Source: Thiobacillus sp.
GTDB taxonomy: Bacteria; Pseudomonadota; Gammaproteobacteria; Burkholderiales; Thiobacillaceae
Assembly: GCF_030696885.1 (NCBI RefSeq)
Contig: NZ_JAUYRI010000020.1
Coordinates: 1-64,000, forward strand
Length of the DNA: 64,000 nucleotides
Direction of reading: 5' to 3'
Shown: positions 18,194 to 27,466 of the stretch, in pieces
Position numbering within the stretch: position 1 is the stretch's first letter
Layout: each line of letters starts with the position of its first letter
Made by a program: the position numbers and the translations under genes
Notes under the pieces: generated by a model
Database searches by the model: none
Seen by the model: the letters and a program-made list of their open reading frames with translations, nothing else
What the model was told of the DNA's origin: nothing

Positions 18194-19921
18194 TTGCGTA
18201 GCGGATTTTTGAGACGGCTTGTCGGGTGTGTTGTGCTGCTGGGCGGCTTGTTGGGCGCGCTGGCGAGTGCGGCGCCGCTATCAGTTGCCCAGGACCCGGT
18301 ATCCGCGATTGGCCTGTCAACCCGTACCCTGCAGGAAAACCAGAGTCGCTTGAGCCTGGCCGAGGCGACGGTCGCCTTGCAGGCCGGACAGTTCACGCCC
18401 GGCACCAGCCCGGTGCTGAGTTTCGGCATCGGCGCGAAGCCGGTATGGATCCAGTTCGCGCTGGATAACCCGGCCCCGGCGCCGGTACAGAAACGGCTGT
18501 CGATCGAGATTGCCTGGCTCGACCGGATCGAGCTCTATATCCGGAATCCGGACGGCAGCCTGACGACCCATCATGTCGGCGACCGGCAACCCTATGCGCA
18601 GCGCTCGGTCGCCAGCCGCTATTTTGTGTTCGACCACGCGTTCGGGGCGGGTACGAGCGAGGTGTTCGTCCGCGTCGAAACGCCCGACCCGATGGTCGTC
18701 CCGATCCACCTGCTGGATCCGGAGGTGTCGCGCGACCGGCAGATGCAGCAGGCATTCAGCTACGGCATCGTGTACGGCTTCCTGCTCGCGCTGATGGCCT
18801 ACAATGCCATTCTCTATCTCAGCCTGCGCAGCACGCGTTACCTCTACTATGCCTTGTATCTGGCGATGTTCGTGGCAATGAACGTCGCCTACACTGGCCA
18901 CGGCTACGCCTGGCTGTGGCCCGATTCGCTGGCCTGGCAGCAGTGGTCCAACCCGGTCCTGATGTTCCTGTATGGCACCAGCGGTCTCGTGTTCGCCATC
19001 CGCTTTCTCGATCTGCGGGTGTATTTTCCGCGGGCACGCAAGACCGTCATCGCGTTCTGCGCGACATTCGGCGCGCTGCTGGTGGCCGCCTTCCTGTTGG
19101 ACAGCCAGAAGCTGGCCCTGCTGGCGGCCTTCACGTTCGCCATCCTGTTCACCGCCATCATGCTGTTCCTGGGCGTCATCTCGGTCCGCGCGGGCCAGAA
19201 GCCGGCCCGTTATTTTCTGATCGCTGCGCTCGCCGGCATGGTGGGCGCGCTGCTGACGGCACTGTCCACCTGGGGCTTCATCCCCTACAACAGCTGGACC
19301 TTCCGTGCGGTGGAGATCGGCATGCTGATCGACGCCACGCTGCTGGCGCTGGCGCTCGGCTACCAGTTTCGCGTCGGCCAGGAAGAGCGCCTGCGCGCCG
19401 AACGCCTGGCGCAGCTCGACCCGCTGACGGGGCTGAACAACCGGCGCGCCTTCTACGACAAGACCAGCGCGCTGTGGAGTCAGACGGTGCGTCATGGCCA
19501 CGCCACCTCGGTCATGCTGCTCGACATCGACCGCTTCAAGCAGATCAACGACGCGCATGGCCATGCCCACGGCGATGAAGTGCTGAGAGCGGTGACGCAG
19601 GTGTTGAAGGCCTCGATGCGGGAGGAGGATGTGCTCGCCCGCTGGGGCGGCGAGGAGTTCATCGTGTTCCTGCCCGAAACCAGCCGGGAGGAAGCGATGG
19701 CGCTGGCGGAACGCCTGCGCATCCTGATCGCGGCCCTGCGCGTTCCGGCGGAAGCGGGTGAAACCGTGCTGACGGCAAGCTTCGGCATCGCCCAGATGGA
19801 GGACCACCATTCCACGCTGGATGCCTTGATTGCCTCCGCCGATGAGTGCCTGTACCAAGCCAAGCAGCAGGGCCGCAACCAGGTGGCGGGCTGCGCAGCC
19901 GGACAGTGCGCCCCGAGATAG
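18194..19921 (+). CDS. Diguanylate cyclase with 7TMR-DISM sensor
   Basis: A membrane-bound c-di-GMP synthase of 575 residues. A signal-anchor (1-26) precedes a periplasmic DISMED2 domain (about 30-170), then the seven-helix 7TMR-DISM module (about 190-395), and a cytosolic GGDEF domain (about 410-565). The active site GGEEF is at 485-489. The start is the TTG at 18194; other starts are possible. No inhibitory RxxD site is obvious five residues before the active motif (sequence EEDVLARW). The DISMED2 domain is expected to bind carbohydrate-like ligands; the actual signal is unknown. Confidence 0.9.
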   Translation: MRSGFLRRLVGCVVLLGGLLGALASAAPLSVAQDPVSAIGLSTRTLQENQSRLSLAEATVALQAGQFTPGTSPVLSFGIGAKPVWIQFALDNPAPAPVQKRLSIEIAWLDRIELYIRNPDGSLTTHHVGDRQPYAQRSVASRYFVFDHAFGAGTSEVFVRVETPDPMVVPIHLLDPEVSRDRQMQQAFSYGIVYGFLLALMAYNAILYLSLRSTRYLYYALYLAMFVAMNVAYTGHGYAWLWPDSLAWQQWSNPVLMFLYGTSGLVFAIRFLDLRVYFPRARKTVIAFCATFGALLVAAFLLDSQKLALLAAFTFAILFTAIMLFLGVISVRAGQKPARYFLIAALAGMVGALLTALSTWGFIPYNSWTFRAVEIGMLIDATLLALALGYQFRVGQEERLRAERLAQLDPLTGLNNRRAFYDKTSALWSQTVRHGHATSVMLLDIDRFKQINDAHGHAHGDEVLRAVTQVLKASMREEDVLARWGGEEFIVFLPETSREEAMALAERLRILIAALRVPAEAGETVLTASFGIAQMEDHHSTLDALIASADECLYQAKQQGRNQVAGCAAGQCAPR

Positions 19922-19960
19922 CCGACCGGGCCGTATCGAAAAGCCACGCCCCAACCCTCG

Positions 19961-19966
19961 TATAAT
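19961..19966 (+). promoter_or_regulatory. Candidate -10 box of uppP
   Basis: A perfect TATAAT lies 49 bases before the uppP start. The -35 region is poor (TCGAAA at about 19936). Initiation near 19973 would place the transcript start within the first arm of the hairpin at 19971-19998. Confidence 0.45.
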
Positions 19967-19970
19967 CCGC

Positions 19971-19998
19971 AGGCGCGCTCCACAGGCGCGCCTTTTTT
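19971..19998 (+). terminator. Intrinsic terminator between the diguanylate cyclase and uppP
   Basis: AGGCGCGC (19971-19978) pairs with GCGCGCCT (19986-19993), followed by a run of T. It would end transcripts of the diguanylate cyclase gene 18 bases before the uppP ATG. Confidence 0.75.
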
Positions 19999-20015
19999 AT
20001 CACCGACACGTCGCC

Positions 20016-20846
20016 ATGACCGACCCCACCCTGCTGCTGTATGCCCTGATCCTCGGCCTGGTCGAAGGCGTCACCGAATTCCTGCCGATCTCCAGCACCG
20101 GCCACCTGATCATCGCCGGCCAGCTGCTGGGTTTCACCGGCGAGAAGGCCAAGGTGTTCATGATCGCCATCCAGCTGGCGGCGATTTTTGCGGTGGTGTG
20201 GGAATATCGGGCGAAGCTCGGGCACGTGGCGACGACGCTGCATTCCGACCCCCTTTCACAGCGGCTGGCGATCAACTTGATGGCGGGGTTTTTGCCGGCG
20301 GCGGTGTTGGGCTTCCTGTTCTACAAGCAGATCAAATACTACCTGTTCAACCCCATTGTGGTGGCGTCTGCACTGGTGATCGGCGGCGTGCTGATCCTGT
20401 GGGCGGAGCGACGCACGCATGTGATCAGCACGCCGACCGTGGACGACATCCACTGGCGCCGCGCGCTGGCGGTGGGTTTCGCGCAGGCGCTGGCGATGAT
20501 CCCCGGCACCTCACGCTCGGGCGCCACCATCATCGGCGGCCTGTTCCTTGGGCTGTCGAGAAAGGCGGCGGCGGAGTTCTCGTTCTTCCTCGCCATCCCC
20601 ACCATGTTCGCCGCCACGGCCTACGACCTCTACAAGAACTGGCATCTGTTCGACGTGCACGACGTGCCGCTGTTCGTGGTCGGCGGCGTGGCGTCGTTCG
20701 TCAGCGCCCTGATCGCCGTGCGTACGCTGATCAAGTTCGTCAGCCGCCATGACTACACGCTGTTCGCCTGGTACCGCATCGTGTTCGGTGGGGTGGTGCT
20801 GATGACTGCCTATCTCGGGTGGGTCGACTGGAACGCGTCGGCCTGA
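20016..20846 (+). CDS. uppP: Undecaprenyl-diphosphatase UppP (BacA)
   Basis: An integral inner-membrane phosphatase that recycles undecaprenyl diphosphate to the monophosphate carrier for peptidoglycan and O-antigen synthesis; its overproduction gives bacitracin resistance. It has 276 residues with about eight hydrophobic helices. The conserved active-site segments are [14 protein letters not shown] (18-31) and [10 protein letters not shown] chose the ATG at 20016, as in homologues; the frame is open further upstream but would run across the terminator hairpin. Confidence 0.95.
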   Translation: MTDPTLLLYALILGLVEGVTEFLPISSTGHLIIAGQLLGFTGEKAKVFMIAIQLAAIFAVVWEYRAKLGHVATTLHSDPLSQRLAINLMAGFLPAAVLGFLFYKQIKYYLFNPIVVASALVIGGVLILWAERRTHVISTPTVDDIHWRRALAVGFAQALAMIPGTSRSGATIIGGLFLGLSRKAAAEFSFFLAIPTMFAATAYDLYKNWHLFDVHDVPLFVVGGVASFVSALIAVRTLIKFVSRHDYTLFAWYRIVFGGVVLMTAYLGWVDWNASA

Positions 20847-20856
20847 TCGACCAGAC

Positions 20857-21399
20857 CTAGACTGGCTTGGGCGGGTGCTTGTCGAGTTTGCGCTGTAGCG
20901 TACGGCGGTGCATTTTCAGCGCGCGTGCGGTGGCCGAGATGTTGCCGTCGTGCGCGCTCAGCACTTTCTGGATGTGCTCCCATTCCAGCCGCGCCACCGA
21001 CAGGGGTTCGGGGCTGACTTCGAGCGCGGCGTCGGGCTGATCGCGCAGCAGCGCGGCGAGGATTTCGTCGGCGTCGGCGGGTTTTGCCAGGTAATGCCGT
21101 GCCCCGAGCCGCACCGCTTCGACCGCGGTGGCGATGCTGGCGTAGCCGGTGAGCACGACGATGGCAGGCGCGGGCGTGCGCGCGGCCAGTTGCTCGACGA
21201 CCTTGAGTCCCGATTCGCCCGGCAGCTTGAGGTCGACGACCGCGTGGCTGGGGACGAAGGTTTCCGCCACGGCCCGCGCTTCCCCGCCGTCGTGCGCCAG
21301 TGCCACCTCGAAGCCGCGTTTCGTCATCGCGCGTGCCAGGGCCGCGGCAAAATCGGCGTCGTCCTCGACGATCAATAGTTTCATCGCAGCAGCGTTCAT
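20857..21399 (-). CDS. regA: RegA/PrrA/ActR-type response regulator
   Basis: The response regulator of the RegB/RegA global redox system, 180 residues. The receiver domain (about 6-120) carries phospho-acceptor D56, with D13/D14 and K108-type partners. A proline-rich linker joins it to a short Fis-type helix-turn-helix (NISATARALKMHRRTLQRKL, about 153-172), nearly invariant in this family. In other proteobacteria RegA controls RubisCO, nitrogen fixation, hydrogenase and oxidase genes, so the cbb operon at 51 kb is a plausible target. Its start overlaps the regB stop by 4 bases. Confidence 0.93.
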   Translation of the reverse strand: MNAAAMKLLIVEDDADFAAALARAMTKRGFEVALAHDGGEARAVAETFVPSHAVVDLKLPGESGLKVVEQLAARTPAPAIVVLTGYASIATAVEAVRLGARHYLAKPADADEILAALLRDQPDAALEVSPEPLSVARLEWEHIQKVLSAHDGNISATARALKMHRRTLQRKLDKHPPKPV

Positions 21400-22652
21400 G
21401 GTGCCGAGCTCCAGGGCAGGCGGATGCGCACGCAGGTGCCGCCGCCGTCGCGCTCGGTCAGGGTGAGGCTGCCGCCGAGCCGTTCCAGCGTGGCATGGGT
21501 GAGCGCCAGGCCCATGCCCCAGCCGCGCCCTGGCTTGCCGCTGAACAGCACGCGTCCGGCCTGCGCCTTCTGCGCGGGGGTGAAGCCCGGGCCGCGGTCG
21601 GCGATCTCGATGACCAGCGCGTCAGCGTGCGTCTCGGTGCGGAATTCAACGGCATCGGGCGACACGTCAGCCGCGTTGTTCAGCACGTTCTGGATCGCCT
21701 GCTCGAATCCGTCGGGCGCGGCGAAATCGCGGCCGTCTGCCGGCAGTTCGGACGCGATCCGTGCATCCGGGCGCAATACCTGCCAGCGCTCGATCACTGC
21801 GGCGAGCCAGGCGTCCAGCGGTAGCGCGGCGGGCGGCGTGTCCTGCGCGCGCGCGGCGAGCTGGGTCAGGATGCGCTTGCAGGCCTGCGCCTGCTTTTCG
21901 AGCAGTGCGCAGTCGGCGCCGATGTCGGGGTCGTTGGCGAATTCGGTTGCGAGCTCGTGCGCGGTGGTCTGGATGGTGGCCAGCGGCGTGGCGAGTTCGT
22001 GCGCCGCCAGCGCGGCCTGGGTGCCGAGCGCGACAATGCGCTCGTCGCGCAACTGCTTTTCGCGCAGCGCCGACAGCTCCTGGTCGCGCGCGCGGAGCGC
22101 GGCGTGCATGCGGGTGACGAAGAAGGCGATCAGCGCCGCGCTGATCAGGAAGTTGAACCACATGCCACCCAGGTGCATGCCGTAGGCGGCCACCGGGTCG
22201 GCGATCGCCAGCGGCTGGTAGTAGAACAGCAGCAGCGCGTAATAGCCGCCTGCCACCGCCGCCAGCAGCCACACCCAGCGTGGGCGCAGGCTGATGGCGG
22301 CGATGATGATGGGCACAAGCATCAGCGAGACGAAGGGATTGGTCGCGCCGCCGCTGAAGAACACCAGCACCGCGAATGCCGTCAGGTCGGCCAGCAGGTG
22401 CGCGAGAAATTCCATCTGCGTGGCCGGCACATCGAGCCGCAGCCGCCACGCGGTGGACAGCGAGAACAGCGCCATCAGCACCAGCACCGAGGCCATCGGA
22501 AACAGCGGCATGCGCACGCCCAGACCCCAGTGCAACCAGACGATGCCGGCCGCCCAGCCGGCAATCAGCGACACGCGCACCGCCAACAGCCGCCCCAGCA
22601 GGGCGCGGGCGGGCAGGGTGGACAGCAGCGTGAAAGTGGGCGCGGACGACAT
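21396..22652 (-). CDS. regB: RegB/PrrB-type redox sensor histidine kinase
   Basis: A membrane sensor kinase of 418 residues with six N-terminal hydrophobic segments (about 20-180). The quinone-associated motif G-G-x-x-N-P-F is at 101-107. The H-box has phospho-acceptor H218 in AAHELATPLATI, a family hallmark, and C258 (QAQACKRIL) sits where RegB proteins keep their redox-active cysteine. The ATPase domain covers about 310-415 with the N box NVLNNAAD and G boxes. It forms an operon with regA. A RegA-like box lies about 40 bp upstream. Confidence 0.92.
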   Translation of the reverse strand: MSSAPTFTLLSTLPARALLGRLLAVRVSLIAGWAAGIVWLHWGLGVRMPLFPMASVLVLMALFSLSTAWRLRLDVPATQMEFLAHLLADLTAFAVLVFFSGGATNPFVSLMLVPIIIAAISLRPRWVWLLAAVAGGYYALLLFYYQPLAIADPVAAYGMHLGGMWFNFLISAALIAFFVTRMHAALRARDQELSALREKQLRDERIVALGTQAALAAHELATPLATIQTTAHELATEFANDPDIGADCALLEKQAQACKRILTQLAARAQDTPPAALPLDAWLAAVIERWQVLRPDARIASELPADGRDFAAPDGFEQAIQNVLNNAADVSPDAVEFRTETHADALVIEIADRGPGFTPAQKAQAGRVLFSGKPGRGWGMGLALTHATLERLGGSLTLTERDGGGTCVRIRLPWSSAP

Positions 22653-22692
22653 GGCGGCATTGTAATGCGCGCGCCGGCGCGGACTGCGGGCT

Positions 22693-22707
22693 GCGACAAT
22701 TTGTCCA
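22693..22707 (-). promoter_or_regulatory. Possible RegA-type binding box upstream of regB
   Basis: On the minus strand, TGGACAAATTGTCGC matches most positions of the RegA/RegR consensus as I recall it (GNGRCRTTNNGNCGC), differing at the first G and the central TT. It also contains the small palindrome GACAA-t-TTGTC. It could give autoregulation of regBA. Confidence 0.35.
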
Positions 22708-22708
22708 A

Positions 22709-22796
22709 TTGTGCTCGGCGCGCGTCCCGCCTAAAGTGGGATCACGCGTCATCGCGTACCTCACGCTCCCTTCCCGCCTGCTGGCGGGATTTTTTT
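22709..22796 (+). ncRNA. Candidate small RNA with its own promoter and terminator
   Basis: A promoter-like TTGTGC (22709-22714), 17 bp, TAAAGT (22732-22737) is followed by a strong intrinsic terminator on the same strand: CCCGCC-tgct-GGCGGG-a-TTTTTTT (22773-22796). No plus-strand protein gene lies upstream, so the terminator needs another explanation. A transcript of roughly 50 bases is predicted. There is no homology evidence. Confidence 0.35.
22773..22796 (+). terminator. Intrinsic terminator, plus strand only
   Basis: A six-bp GC stem with a tetraloop (CCCGCC/GGCGGG) is followed by A and seven T. The opposite strand lacks a T-run on its 3' side. It ends whatever plus-strand transcript arises between regB and the TonB receptor gene. 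Confidence 0.75.
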
Positions 22797-22829
22797 GCCC
22801 GCGCTGCCGAAGGGGCGGTGACGGAATTG

Positions 22830-22862
22830 AAAAAGCCCCGTGTTTGGCTCACGGGGCTTTTT
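22830..22862. terminator. Bidirectional terminator after the copper receptor gene
   Basis: A13-bp arm, AAAAAGCCCCGTG, pairs with CACGGGGCTTTTT over a 7-base loop, giving a T-run on both strands. It follows the TonB receptor stop codon on the minus strand by about 25 bases. Confidence 0.9.
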
Positions 22863-22887
22863 GTTGTGCAAGGCTTCGGGCGGTAGC

Positions 22888-25173
22888 TTAAAACTGCACA
22901 TTCACCCCGGCGTAGAACGAGCGGCCGGGGCCGGGAACGGCGATTCCCCAGTGGACGCCGGTGATCGACATCGTCGTGCCCTGGCCGACATAGGCGCCGC
23001 CCAGCGGCAACGCGTAGCCGGTGTCGAACAGATTGTCGATGCCAAGGTCCAGACGGACCTGCTTCCATTCGTAGCTGCTGCGCAGACTGAACAGGCTATA
23101 GCCCGCAGTCTCGATTTCGTTGCGGATATCCGAGACGTCGTTCTTCGCTGCGACGAACCGCCCTTCCAGCGTGTTGGTCAGCCGCCCCCGCTTTTGCGTC
23201 AGCATCAGCTTCGCGTTCAAGGGCATGATGTTGTAGAGATTGTCGCCGGTATCGCGGTTCTCGCCGCGGGTGTAATTCACAATACCGCTGACGGTAAAGT
23301 CTCCGTAGGCGGCGCTGCGTGCCGCCAGGAAGTGGCCGGACAGATCGACGCCAAGCAGCCGGGCCGACTGGTTGACATACTTCAGCACGTTGAACTGGTC
23401 ATCCGGGCAGGAGGTGTTGTTGCAGGTCGCGTCGATGTAGTCCTTCACGTGCGTGTAGTACGGCGCGACGCGCACCCCCCAGGACTTCTTGCCGGCATCG
23501 TGCCAGTTGGCGGCGAAGCTCAGGGTTCGGGCCACCTCCGGCTTCAGATCGAGGTTGCCGACATAGCCATTGCCGTCGCCGACGAAGTTGTTCATCACCG
23601 CCGCCATGGTCCAGGTGGACCAGGTATAGCGCTCATACAGGTTGGGCGATCGGGACTTCTGTGCGACGCCGAGCTCGTAGGTTTGCGTCGCGGCCGGTTC
23701 ATAACGCGCCAGCGCGGTCAGGTCCCAGTTGCGGTCGGTTATGTCATGATCCTGGTTGTTGAAATTGGCACTGTCGACCAACTGGTTTCCCATGCACATG
23801 CCGCTGGTGCAGTACCCCATCACGTCGCCGGTATCCATCCTGACGGTCTCGTGGCGTACACCCACCAGGCTCGTCCACTGCGGATGGATCTTCGCTTCCC
23901 ATTCCCCGAACACGGCGTAGCGGTCGCGTTCACCATTGTTGATGTTCCAGAAGGTGCCAGGTCCCATGCCACCGCCAGACGCCGCCCACCAGTCATCCAG
24001 GCGATAGGCCTGGAACTCGGTGCCGACGCGCAGGGTGTCGCGTGCGGAAAGCGGTACCTCAGCGTTGACCGATGCCCCGGTGGTTTTGCCTTCCGTATAC
24101 ATGGGCATGCCGGCTGCACAGGTTCCGAGCGGGTCTCCATGAAAACGAATCGGCGAACACGGCGCGCCGGCGCCCGAGTTGGAGCCGTACCAGAACCGCT
24201 TGTCATCGCCGAAGTCCATTTCATGCTCGGTCTTCTCATGGTAGATGCGCGCTTTCAGCGTGCCCCATTGATATTCACCCGTGTAGCCCAGATTGACCAG
24301 ATTGCTTGTGTTGTCGGTCATGTCCATGCGCTGGTTCGGAAAATTCTCGTTGGGAATATTCTGATGCGCCAGCTTCAGGTCGAACACATGCTTGTCATTG
24401 CGCAAGGCAAAACCGAGGGCATGGTTGATCGATTTGTAGGCGGTGGAACCGACTTCGTCGAGCGGCAGCGTGTGGCCGATGCGGCCGGTCGCGGTCGTCG
24501 TCTTGAAGTTGTCGCCCGCCGTGTAGTTGTCGGACTGCGCGGTCGAGCCGGCATAGCTCACGCTCAGGTTCTCGCCGGCAAGCGTCGCCGACAGGTTGGC
24601 ACCCATGGCATTGCCGTTGCTGCGGTAGAAGGTGCCGAATTCGCCCTTTGTCATTGAGCTCTGGCCCGACTTGGCAAATTCCGGTGCGGCCGATTCGACC
24701 AGGATGGTGCCGCCGATGCTGTCGCCGCCGACGCTGACGGGCGTGATGCCGGCGTAGACCGTGATGCGGTCGACCCGGGTGGGATCGATATAGGAAAGCG
24801 CCGGATTCATGTGGTTGGGGCAGGCCGCGATCAGGTCCATCCCGTCCACCTTGATGCGCAGCCGGTCGTCTGCCAGCCCACGGATCGACGGCAGGCTGGA
24901 CACGCCGCCGGCGCCGTAGAAGCTGAGGCCGGGAACGTCCCTCAGCAGCGTGGCCGTGTCGCTGGTGGCGGCGCGCATCAGGAGAAGATCCGCTGCTTCC
25001 AGCGTCACGCTGTTGAGATCGACGTCCGTGGGTTGTGAACCCACGACGACCACGGGCATGAGGGGGGTATCCGATGACTGGGCTGGCGATGCGCCTTGCG
25101 CAACTGCGTTGTTGCTTAGTGCCGACAGGGCAAGGGATACCGCGAGGAAGACCGGCTTTTTGGGAAACAACAT
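22888..25173 (-). CDS. TonB-dependent copper receptor, OprC/NosA-like
   Basis: An outer-membrane TonB-gated transporter of 761 residues: signal peptide (1-25), TonB-box-like start, plug domain (about 45-165), 22-strand barrel and a C-terminal aromatic (QF). The plug holds C118-P-N-H121-M122-N-P-A-L-S-Y-I-D-P, which is characteristic of the OprC/NosA copper receptor group, where this Cys/Met region binds copper. Met/Cys-rich loops (GGGMGPG; MGYCTSGMCMG) add further soft-metal ligands. It is divergent from the PCuAC chaperone gene (220 bp apart) and close to the HvfABC operon, which supports a copper role. Confidence 0.88.
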   Translation of the reverse strand: MLFPKKPVFLAVSLALSALSNNAVAQGASPAQSSDTPLMPVVVVGSQPTDVDLNSVTLEAADLLLMRAATSDTATLLRDVPGLSFYGAGGVSSLPSIRGLADDRLRIKVDGMDLIAACPNHMNPALSYIDPTRVDRITVYAGITPVSVGGDSIGGTILVESAAPEFAKSGQSSMTKGEFGTFYRSNGNAMGANLSATLAGENLSVSYAGSTAQSDNYTAGDNFKTTTATGRIGHTLPLDEVGSTAYKSINHALGFALRNDKHVFDLKLAHQNIPNENFPNQRMDMTDNTSNLVNLGYTGEYQWGTLKARIYHEKTEHEMDFGDDKRFWYGSNSGAGAPCSPIRFHGDPLGTCAAGMPMYTEGKTTGASVNAEVPLSARDTLRVGTEFQAYRLDDWWAASGGGMGPGTFWNINNGERDRYAVFGEWEAKIHPQWTSLVGVRHETVRMDTGDVMGYCTSGMCMGNQLVDSANFNNQDHDITDRNWDLTALARYEPAATQTYELGVAQKSRSPNLYERYTWSTWTMAAVMNNFVGDGNGYVGNLDLKPEVARTLSFAANWHDAGKKSWGVRVAPYYTHVKDYIDATCNNTSCPDDQFNVLKYVNQSARLLGVDLSGHFLAARSAAYGDFTVSGIVNYTRGENRDTGDNLYNIMPLNAKLMLTQKRGRLTNTLEGRFVAAKNDVSDIRNEIETAGYSLFSLRSSYEWKQVRLDLGIDNLFDTGYALPLGGAYVGQGTTMSITGVHWGIAVPGPGRSFYAGVNVQF

Positions 25174-25393
25174 GTTTTTCTCTGAATTGTTGGAATTTTC
25201 CCGAGTCTAGGGACGTCAAGCGCGTGCGAGAATGTGGCAAATTGCCGCAAGCCTTGCCGGACGGCGCGCTGCGACGATTTGACGCATCGCATTCCGCGCC
25301 ATAATCCCCTATCGTTGCAGGCGATCAGAACGTAGCGCCGTGCGTGGCCGTGTCGCGCTGCGGGCGCAGTCTTCCGTAAAAAATGGAGCAAAG

Positions 25394-25852
25394 ATGAAAC
25401 TGAATGTGTGGATGTTTTCCGTCATCGCCGCGCTGGCCGCGCAATCGGCGTGGGCCGCCAACGTCAGCGTGAGCGACGCATGGGCGCGCGCGACCATGCC
25501 GGGCCAGAAGGTCAGTGGCGCCTACATGCGGATTCAGTCGGATGTCGATGCGAAGCTGATTGGCGCATCCAGCCCGGCGGTGCCGCGGGTCGAGGTGCAC
25601 GAAATGAAAATGGACGGCGACATCATGCGCATGCGGGAGGTCACCGCGATCGAGCTGCCGAAAGGCCAGGCCGTTGCACTCGAGCCCGGCGGCTATCACA
25701 TCATGCTGATGAATCTGCCAAAGCCGATTGCGGCCGGCGATCTGATTCCGCTTAGCTTGACGATCGAGTCAGGCGGCAAGCGGCAGACGGTCGAGGTAAA
25801 GGCCGAGGCACGCGCGCCCAATCAGCCCATGCAGCACCATCATCATCACTGA
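25394..25852 (+). CDS. Periplasmic copper chaperone PCu(A)C
   Basis: A 152-residue secreted copper(I) chaperone that delivers copper to cytochrome oxidase CuA or CuB sites. Signal peptide 1-21 (ends AWA). The metal motif is exact: H69-x10-M80-x21-H102-x-M104. The protein ends in five consecutive histidines (148-152), an added metal-binding tail also seen in some relatives. The ATG at 25394 has a GGAG ribosome binding site eight bases upstream. It is divergent from the copper receptor and convergent, with 11 bases between stops, with the hvf operon. Confidence 0.93.
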   Translation: MKLNVWMFSVIAALAAQSAWAANVSVSDAWARATMPGQKVSGAYMRIQSDVDAKLIGASSPAVPRVEVHEMKMDGDIMRMREVTAIELPKGQAVALEPGGYHIMLMNLPKPIAAGDLIPLSLTIESGGKRQTVEVKAEARAPNQPMQHHHHH

Positions 25853-25863
25853 GCGACGCGGTC

Positions 25864-26628
25864 TCAAGCCGGACGCACCGCGCCCAGGATCGCACCGCGC
25901 GCGCGCAAGTCGTCGAGCAGGGCGCCGCCGGCCTGCAGGATAAGCCCCGGATCGGGATGGCGGCTTTCGGCCGCGATCTGTTCCAGCGCGGCGCGACCGG
26001 TCAGCGTGCCCGGTTCCAGTAGCGTTAGCAGGCGCGCGGTAAAAGCGTTGATCTCGCTGAACTGAACGGTGTCCCCGGCGTCGCGAAACACCAGCAGATG
26101 GGTTTCTGCCGGCTGCACCTTGCGGCGCGGCGCGATGCGATGCACTGGCCAGTCGTAGCGCAGATTGGCCAGTACCGGATTCAACAACGGCACGCCGTCA
26201 AGCAGGTCGCCCGCCGGGTCGAACGCGCGGTCTGCGCTGCGGGTCGACACCGACTGCACCAGCTCGATCCATTCGTAATGCGCCAGCGCCAGCAGATAGG
26301 GCGGCATGTCCTCGGGCGCGGTCCATTCGTTCTGCAGGAACTGGATGAACTCGTCCGGAATCTGGCGAAAGTAGGGCGTATGGCTGCGATGGGTGCTGAA
26401 AAATGCGCGCACCAGCCGCGCCCATTTGCGTGCTCCCAGAACCTGCCGCAGCACCGGAAAACAGCTCAGCAAAAAGCCCTCGATGTTGTTGTACAACAGG
26501 CCGTTGTAGATGTTCATCCGCCGCGCTTCGACGCCGGCCGGGCGCGGGTGCGCCTTCGGGTCGCGGATGTGCGCGGTGAAGGCGAACTGGTAACGCTGGA
26601 ATTCAGGAGGCGCGGACGTTGTGTTCAT
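25864..26628 (-). CDS. hvfC: HvfC-like DUF2063 protein, partner of the MNIO enzyme
   Basis: A 254-residue DUF2063 protein, sometimes labelled putative DNA-binding. In characterised MNIO systems the DUF2063-type partner binds the precursor peptide and presents it to the oxidase. The N-terminal helical domain has the family sequence [13 protein letters not shown] (about 36-48), then [15 protein letters not shown]; a C-terminal winged-helix-like part follows. The start at 26628 lies 26 bases inside the 3' end of hvfB, so the two proteins are probably made together. It is the last gene of the operon. Confidence 0.85.
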   Translation of the reverse strand: MNTTSAPPEFQRYQFAFTAHIRDPKAHPRPAGVEARRMNIYNGLLYNNIEGFLLSCFPVLRQVLGARKWARLVRAFFSTHRSHTPYFRQIPDEFIQFLQNEWTAPEDMPPYLLALAHYEWIELVQSVSTRSADRAFDPAGDLLDGVPLLNPVLANLRYDWPVHRIAPRRKVQPAETHLLVFRDAGDTVQFSEINAFTARLLTLLEPGTLTGRAALEQIAAESRHPDPGLILQAGGALLDDLRARGAILGAVRPA

Positions 26629-27454
26629 GGCGTGTGAATGCGGCCTGGATGCGCGCGATGTGCTCGACCTCGCGGGTGAGCTCGTCCAGCGGCGGAATGT
26701 TGAAGTCGCGCTCCAGCAGCGTCGGCGCAACGCCGTGGATGCGGTAGGTCTGGTCGAGCAGCGCCCACACCGGATCGATCACGTCGGCGCCGTGGGTGTC
26801 GACCAGCAGGTCCGGGGCCTCGACGTAATGCCCGGCCACGTGCAGGTAGACGATGCGCTCGCTCGGCAGCGCGCGGATGAAATCGAGCGGATCGTAGCGG
26901 TGGTTGACGCTGTTGACGTAGACGTTGTTGACGTCCAGATGCAGGTCGCAGCGGGCTTCGTCGAGCACGGCGCGAATGAAGGCGAGCTCGTCCATTTCGG
27001 CAATCGGCGCGGCCGTGTAGTACGACGCGTTTTCGATCGCGATGCGGCGATCGAGAATGTCCTGCGCGCGGCGGATGCGGCGAGCGACGTGTTTCACCGC
27101 CTCTTCCGTGAAGGGAATCGGTAGCAGATCGTACAGATGCCCGTCGTCCGAGCAGTACGACAGATGTTCGGTATAGAGCTGGATGCCGTGGGCATCCATG
27201 AATTGCCGCGTCTTCTTCAGCAGCATTTCGTCGAGTGGCGCAGGGCCGCCGAGCGACAGCGACAAACCGTGGCAGACGAAGGGATAGCGCTCGGTAAAGC
27301 CGCGCAGGTCGCGGCCATAGGCGCCGCCCATGTCGATCCAGTTTTCCGGAGCGATCTCGAAAAAATCGATGGCGTCGGGAACCCGGGTTTTCAGCGCAGG
27401 TATGAGTTCGCGCCGAAACCCGAGCCCCGCGCCGGACAGGCGCAGGGGGGTCAT
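26603..27454 (-). CDS. hvfB: HvfB-like multinuclear non-heme iron oxidase (DUF692, MNIO)
   Basis: A 283-residue DUF692 enzyme of the MbnB/TglH/HvfB superfamily, a TIM-barrel oxidase with two or three iron ions that remodels cysteine residues of ribosomal peptides. Typical motifs are [10 protein letters not shown] (30-39), [35 protein letters not shown] and LLERDFNIP, which supply the His/Glu/Asp/Asn iron ligands. It directly follows the EGKCG-repeat gene (12 bases), the arrangement of HvfAB in Haemophilus, where EGKCG cysteines become copper-binding oxazolone/thioamide pairs. The same chemistry is inferred here. Confidence 0.9.
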   Translation of the reverse strand: MTPLRLSGAGLGFRRELIPALKTRVPDAIDFFEIAPENWIDMGGAYGRDLRGFTERYPFVCHGLSLSLGGPAPLDEMLLKKTRQFMDAHGIQLYTEHLSYCSDDGHLYDLLPIPFTEEAVKHVARRIRRAQDILDRRIAIENASYYTAAPIAEMDELAFIRAVLDEARCDLHLDVNNVYVNSVNHRYDPLDFIRALPSERIVYLHVAGHYVEAPDLLVDTHGADVIDPVWALLDQTYRIHGVAPTLLERDFNIPPLDELTREVEHIARIQAAFTRHEHNVRAS

Positions 27455-27466
27455 CAGACTGGCAGC

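Noticed and set aside
18317-19954. Long antisense frame over the diguanylate cyclase gene
   Set aside because: Arg/Gln/His-rich shadow without start signals; the plus strand has intact GGDEF and 7TM domains.
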